From contig NZ_CP054139.1 in NCBI RefSeq assembly GCF_013283875.1, positions 1,736,001 to 1,800,000 on the forward strand: 64,000 nucleotides of DNA. Direction: 5' to 3'. Source of the DNA: Mucilaginibacter mali (GTDB taxonomy: Bacteria > Bacteroidota > Bacteroidia > Sphingobacteriales > Sphingobacteriaceae). The stretch's first letter is position 1; each line of letters begins with the position of its first letter. Of the stretch, positions 60,238 through 64,000 are shown one piece after another. The translations under genes were made by a program, and so were the position numbers. The notes under the pieces were generated by a model. It made no database searches and was not told the origin of the DNA. It worked only from the letters and a program-made list of their open reading frames with translations.

Positions 60238-62061
60238 TTATTTGCCCTTTTTAGCTGCCGCTGCTTGTTGCTGGCGCATCATTTCTTCCATGCGGGCGCT
60301 AAAGCCTGATTTTTTCTTTTTCTCTTCGGGCTTCTTTTTGTTTTCCTGTATCTGGGCATGGATCTTTTTGTCATCAACCATAAATTTGATGAGATACTGC
60401 TGCAGGAAGGTCATCATGTTGGCCAGGAAGTAGTAATAATTCAGACCTGATGGATAACCATTCAGCGCGCCGAAGAAGATGATAGGGGTAATGTAGCCTA
60501 TGTATTTCATCTGCCCGGTTGCGCCCGAGATCTGGTTATTGAAATAGGTGTAGATCAGCGTACTGATGGTCATCAGTAAACACATCGCGCTGATGTGATC
60601 GCCCAGTACCGGGATGCTGGTGCCAAATTTTATAACCGAATCGTAGGTAGAAAGATCGTGCATCCATAGGAAGCTTTGACCACGCAGCTCGAACAAGCTT
60701 GGGAAAAAGCGGAAGAACGCGATCACGATCGGCATTTGGATCAGCAATGGTAAACAGCCCCCCAGCGGGTTAACGCCGGCTTTTTTGTACAGCTTCAGGT
60801 ATTCCTGTTGCAGCAGGGTAGGGTTGTCTTCGCCAACCTTGGCTTTTATCTCGTCCATTTCCGGCTTCAGCACACGCATTTTAGCCATCGACAGGTACGA
60901 TTTGTAGGTAAGTGGCGATAACACCAATTTCAATATCAGCGTTAACAGCAGGATGATGATACCATAGTTCCAGTTAAACTTATCGAAGAACGAAAACACC
61001 GGTAACACCGCGAAGCGGTTGATGTATTTTAACGGTCCCCAGCCCAGGTCAACCTGTTTTTCAAGGTCGTAGCCTTGCAGTTGCAGGGTAGAGAAGCGGT
61101 TAGGGCCAAAGTAAAACTCCAGCGGGTAGTTGCCTGTGTTGTCCTTGTTCAGCACCACATCGGCCTTCATGGCTTTTACAATGCTGGTATCGGCGGCATC
61201 GGTAGCTACTGAAAGGTTTGCATTGCTGAAACCCTGCTTAGAGATGATCACGTTAGAGAAGAAGTGCTGTTTGAACGAGAACCATTGCAGTTTTTTATCG
61301 CTAATAGTTTTCTGCTCGTCAGAACTGGTGCTCAGGTTGTAAACATCATTATCGGCGTTCTTGTAGTACACGGTCGAATACTGGCGCTCCAGCTTCATGT
61401 CCTTTTCCTGCTTTTGCAGGTTGGCGCTCCATTGCAGGTTTAGGGTGTTGCCCATCACGTTATCCAAACCGGTAGGCTTAATTACCAGGTCAACCTTGTT
61501 GCTAACACCTTTTATGCTGTACACGTAATCGATGTATTGCGTAGGGCTATAGCTTAAGCGCATGGTAAGCGATGCCGAATCTTTATCGGCAACTACTACG
61601 CTTGGCGCGCTGGCTTTAAAGTAGTAATTGTTGGTATTGATGGTTTTATCGCCGGCTTTAAAATTTAAGCCAAACTGGTTGCCATTACCCTGGAAAAGGA
61701 TCAGCGGCTTCTTATCGAAAGTCTTCTGGTCCTTTAACTCAACCGAGTAGATGCGGCCGCCTTTAGCGCTGATCTTTACGCGCAGGTCGCGGTTCTCTAA
61801 AGTTGCCAGTTCATCAACACCGGCAGTTGCCGCGCCGAATGGCGTTTTTAATATCGCCGAATCGGTAACAACCGTTTTTTTAGTAGTATCAAATTTGGCG
61901 GCAGCCGCGGCAGGTTTTATTAAACCGGCCTTTTTCATTGAGTCAAGGTGATTGCGCTCCTGCTCTTTTTTGATATCCGCGTCCGATGGCTTCATTAAAA
62001 AGAACGATCCCACCAGGATGATCATGATCAGGAATAACCCTGTAAACGTATTTCTATCCAT
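60238..62061 (-). CDS. yidC: Membrane protein insertase YidC
   Basis: 607 residues. An N-terminal helix (about 5-22), a large periplasmic beta-domain (about 60-340) and the conserved C-terminal core: WNYGIIILLLTLILKLVLSP, PLTYKSYLSMAKM, the Arg-bearing groove helices and GCLPLLIQMPIVIAFFRFF. It ends in a Lys-rich tail with MRQQQAAAAKKGK. It inserts inner-membrane proteins with or without SecYEG. It follows pyrG by 16 bases and is probably co-transcribed. Confidence 0.95.
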   Translation of the reverse strand: MDRNTFTGLFLIMIILVGSFFLMKPSDADIKKEQERNHLDSMKKAGLIKPAAAAAKFDTTKKTVVTDSAILKTPFGAATAGVDELATLENRDLRVKISAKGGRIYSVELKDQKTFDKKPLILFQGNGNQFGLNFKAGDKTINTNNYYFKASAPSVVVADKDSASLTMRLSYSPTQYIDYVYSIKGVSNKVDLVIKPTGLDNVMGNTLNLQWSANLQKQEKDMKLERQYSTVYYKNADNDVYNLSTSSDEQKTISDKKLQWFSFKQHFFSNVIISKQGFSNANLSVATDAADTSIVKAMKADVVLNKDNTGNYPLEFYFGPNRFSTLQLQGYDLEKQVDLGWGPLKYINRFAVLPVFSFFDKFNWNYGIIILLLTLILKLVLSPLTYKSYLSMAKMRVLKPEMDEIKAKVGEDNPTLLQQEYLKLYKKAGVNPLGGCLPLLIQMPIVIAFFRFFPSLFELRGQSFLWMHDLSTYDSVIKFGTSIPVLGDHISAMCLLMTISTLIYTYFNNQISGATGQMKYIGYITPIIFFGALNGYPSGLNYYYFLANMMTFLQQYLIKFMVDDKKIHAQIQENKKKPEEKKKKSGFSARMEEMMRQQQAAAAKKGK

Positions 62062-62077
62062 TATTTCTTAAAGTACA

Positions 62078-63688
62078 TTAATTCTTGCGGGCGTAAGCCA
62101 GCGAAGCGGCGACAAAGTTAACAAAAAGTGGATGAGGATTTGCAACAGTTGATTTTAATTCGGGGTGAAATTGCGCGCCGATGAAGAACGGATGGTTTTT
62201 CAGCTCTACGATCTCCACCAAACCGTTATCCGGGTTCATGCCCGATGGGGTCATGCCGCCCTCTTTGTAAGCCTTAAGATACTCGTTATTAAACTCATAG
62301 CGATGGCGGTGGCGTTCGCTGATATGGGTTTTGCCGTAAATGGCGGCAGCCTTACTGCCGGCTTTCAGATCGCAGGCGTAGGCGCCTAAACGCATGGTAC
62401 CGCCCATATTTTTGATATTTTTCTGATCTTCCATCATGGCGATAACCGGGTGCGGGGTCTCCGGGTTCATCTCGGTACTGCTGGCATTGGTTAAACCAAG
62501 CACGTTGCGGCCGTATTCAACCACGGCACACTGCATCCCTAAACAAATGCCAAAAAACGGGATATTATTTTCGCGCACGTATTTAATAGCGGCTATTTTA
62601 CCTTCAAAACCACGCTGACCGAAGCCCGGCGCAACCAGTACACCATGCAGGCCCTTCAGCTTTTCAACAGCGTTTTCCGGTGTCATATGTTCTGATTGGA
62701 TGGTTATCACCTTAACCTTGCACTCGTTTTTAGCACCGGCGTGTACAAATGATTCGATGATGGATTTGTAAGCATCGGGCAATTCCACGTATTTACCTAC
62801 CAGGCCGATGCGTATCTCGGATAATGGATTTTTAAGGCGACCAAGGAAATCCTTCCAGTTTTCCAGGTTAGGCTCATTCTTGTTAGGCAGCTTTAATTTG
62901 GTCAGTACGGTTTTATCCAACTGCTCTTTCAGCATCAGCAGGGGTACATCGTAAATGGTTGATGCGTCTATCGATTCGATAACCGCGTTGATGTTTACGT
63001 TACAGAACAGGGCTATCTTTTTGCGCACATCCTGGTTAATGTGATGCTCGGTACGGCAAACCAAAATATCAGGCTGGATACCATACTCCAGCAACATTTT
63101 AACCGAGTGTTGGGTTGGCTTGGTCTTCAACTCGCCGGCGGCAGCCAGGTAAGGGATCAGCGTAAGGTGGATCACCAGCGCATTGCCCGAACCTACTTCC
63201 CATTTAAACTGGCGCACAGCTTCTACAAACGGCAGCGATTCGATATCGCCAACAGTGCCGCCAATTTCGGTAATAACAATATCGTATTCGCCGTTTTCGC
63301 CCAGCATACGGAAATTGCGTTTGATCTCGTCGGTAATGTGGGGTACCACCTGTACGGTTTTACCCAAAAATGCGCCCTCACGCTCGCGATTGATCACATT
63401 TTGGTAGATGCGGCCGGTAGTGATATTGTTTGATTGCGAAGTTGGGGTATTTAAAAATCGCTCATAGTGGCCCAGGTCAAGGTCGGTTTCAGCGCCGTCC
63501 TCGGTAACATAGCATTCGCCATGCTCGTAAGGGTTAAGCGTTCCCGGGTCGATATTAATGTAAGGATCGAACTTTTGAATAGTTACGCGGTAACCACGCG
63601 CCTGAAGGAGTTTTGCCAGCGATGCTGATATAATTCCCTTTCCTAACGACGAAGTAACGCCGCCCGTAACAAAGATGTATTTAGTCAT
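62078..63688 (-). CDS. pyrG: CTP synthase
   Basis: 536 residues. The amidoligase domain starts [20 protein letters not shown] and contains [20 protein letters not shown] and [16 protein letters not shown]. The glutaminase domain (about 290-536) has the nucleophile Cys in [14 protein letters not shown] and the His-Glu pair in FHPELKS. It makes CTP from UTP with glutamine as nitrogen donor, so it is a main consumer of the glutamine made by glnII. Its promoter box is at 63712-63719. Confidence 0.96.
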   Translation of the reverse strand: MTKYIFVTGGVTSSLGKGIISASLAKLLQARGYRVTIQKFDPYINIDPGTLNPYEHGECYVTEDGAETDLDLGHYERFLNTPTSQSNNITTGRIYQNVINREREGAFLGKTVQVVPHITDEIKRNFRMLGENGEYDIVITEIGGTVGDIESLPFVEAVRQFKWEVGSGNALVIHLTLIPYLAAAGELKTKPTQHSVKMLLEYGIQPDILVCRTEHHINQDVRKKIALFCNVNINAVIESIDASTIYDVPLLMLKEQLDKTVLTKLKLPNKNEPNLENWKDFLGRLKNPLSEIRIGLVGKYVELPDAYKSIIESFVHAGAKNECKVKVITIQSEHMTPENAVEKLKGLHGVLVAPGFGQRGFEGKIAAIKYVRENNIPFFGICLGMQCAVVEYGRNVLGLTNASSTEMNPETPHPVIAMMEDQKNIKNMGGTMRLGAYACDLKAGSKAAAIYGKTHISERHRHRYEFNNEYLKAYKEGGMTPSGMNPDNGLVEIVELKNHPFFIGAQFHPELKSTVANPHPLFVNFVAASLAYARKN

Positions 63689-63711
63689 GGAGTTTGTTTG
63701 TGTACGGGATA

Positions 63712-63719
63712 CAAAAGTA
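63712..63719 (-). promoter_or_regulatory. TAnnTTTG -7 box of pyrG-yidC
   Basis: Minus-strand TACTTTTG, 23 bases before the pyrG ATG at 63688. Confidence 0.55.
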
Positions 63720-63851
63720 AGAAAAATTGCGGGATTTGGCAGTGATATTTACAATTGTGGAAAAGCTTTACTTAATAACAACCTAATTGGTTGGTATCCA
63801 TATGCAAATACTGTCTCTGGTAAATTAAACAGTACAAATACATTTATCCAC

Positions 63852-64000
63852 ATGAAATTCTTTAAAACAAGATCTTACCCCATTTTTACCCTGATCGGCT
63901 TGCTAACTGCTGGTGTAACGGCAAACGCGCAAACTAAACCGGTTTACCACATTTATGCCGGCAGTACACATGCGCATACCTCGTACACCGAATCGCACGG
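63852..64000 (+). CDS. Start of a secreted protein (truncated by window end)
   Basis: 49 codons are visible. A signal peptide with basic start (MKFFKTRSYPIFTLIGLL) ends near ANAQ, followed by HIYAGSTHAHTSYTESHG. The HAHTSY/H-x-H pattern after the signal recalls secreted DUF3604 or PHP-type metal hydrolases, but too little is present to assign it. It is divergent from pyrG. Confidence 0.55.
   Translation, partial: MKFFKTRSYPIFTLIGLLTAGVTANAQTKPVYHIYAGSTHAHTSYTESH

Noticed and set aside
1-64000. CRISPR array, tRNA or rRNA genes, prophage or toxin-antitoxin modules
   Set aside because: No regularly spaced direct repeats, cloverleaf-like segments, phage structural genes or recognisable toxin-antitoxin pairs were seen on either strand.

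Overview
The window is a chromosomal segment of a Bacteroidota bacterium, most likely a Sphingobacteriaceae member close to Mucilaginibacter or Pedobacter. The evidence is a type II glutamine synthetase, several start-proximal promoters of the Bacteroidota form TAnnTTTG, secreted proteins with Ala-Gln signal cleavage sites, a TonB-style outer-membrane barrel, paired DUF3857 transglutaminase-like proteins, a GH92 mannosidase, BatA, DUF4199 and TMEM175 families, and a Ccm system whose CcmE is the CxxxY type. No tRNA, rRNA, CRISPR array or prophage was seen. The window ends inside a gene on the right.

Left region (1-8.4 kb): a nitrogen/gamma-glutamyl neighbourhood hit by three mobile elements. 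glnII and a gamma-glutamylcyclotransferase-like gene converge on a terminator hairpin that an IS1182-family element has split. An IS982-family element lies between the cyclotransferase-like gene and a PuuA-like glutamine-synthetase-fold ligase, apparently separating the ligase from its promoter. The ligase is followed by an APH-fold kinase and a HAD-IIA phosphatase-like gene. Between ligase and kinase sits a 536-bp element: a GxxExxY (PD-(D/E)XK-like) gene between ~58-bp terminal inverted repeats. Gene-free palindromes with the same end motif occur at 18.2 kb (nested in IS982-like ends) and 56.8 kb.

8.4-18.1 kb: an outer-membrane-like protein, a gene-free stretch with two tandem hairpins, a fatty acid desaturase that closely resembles animal sphingolipid delta-4 desaturase, and a four-gene signalling block (CHASE3/GAF hybrid kinase, CheR, CheB, REC-PAS hybrid kinase).

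18.4-27.4 kb: ogt, then a dispersed Ccm cytochrome c maturation locus (ccmB, ccmC, ccmD, ccmE, ccmF) interleaved with a carboxypeptidase-regulatory-domain protein, glutamate dehydrogenase and a membrane protein. ccmA, ccmG and ccmH are not in the window.

27.4-40.8 kb: PhyH dioxygenase, alpha/beta hydrolase, a DUF2520/ferredoxin/IscX/KdsC-like/Maf/HAD run, an outer-membrane barrel gene with an apparent frameshift at its signal peptide, BatA, a dihydroorotase homologue lacking metal ligands, DUF4199, a TMEM175-like channel and a 42-residue membrane peptide.

40.7-64 kb, mostly minus strand: tandem DUF3857 proteins, two exonucleases, queG, a polysaccharide deacetylase, a GH92 mannosidase, ruvB, a polyprenol-phosphate-mannose-type glycosyltransferase, a POT transporter, a thiolase, a TlpA-like thioredoxin, yidC, pyrG and the start of a secreted protein. 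Several intergenic gaps hold 80-110 bp palindromes of at least four sequence families.
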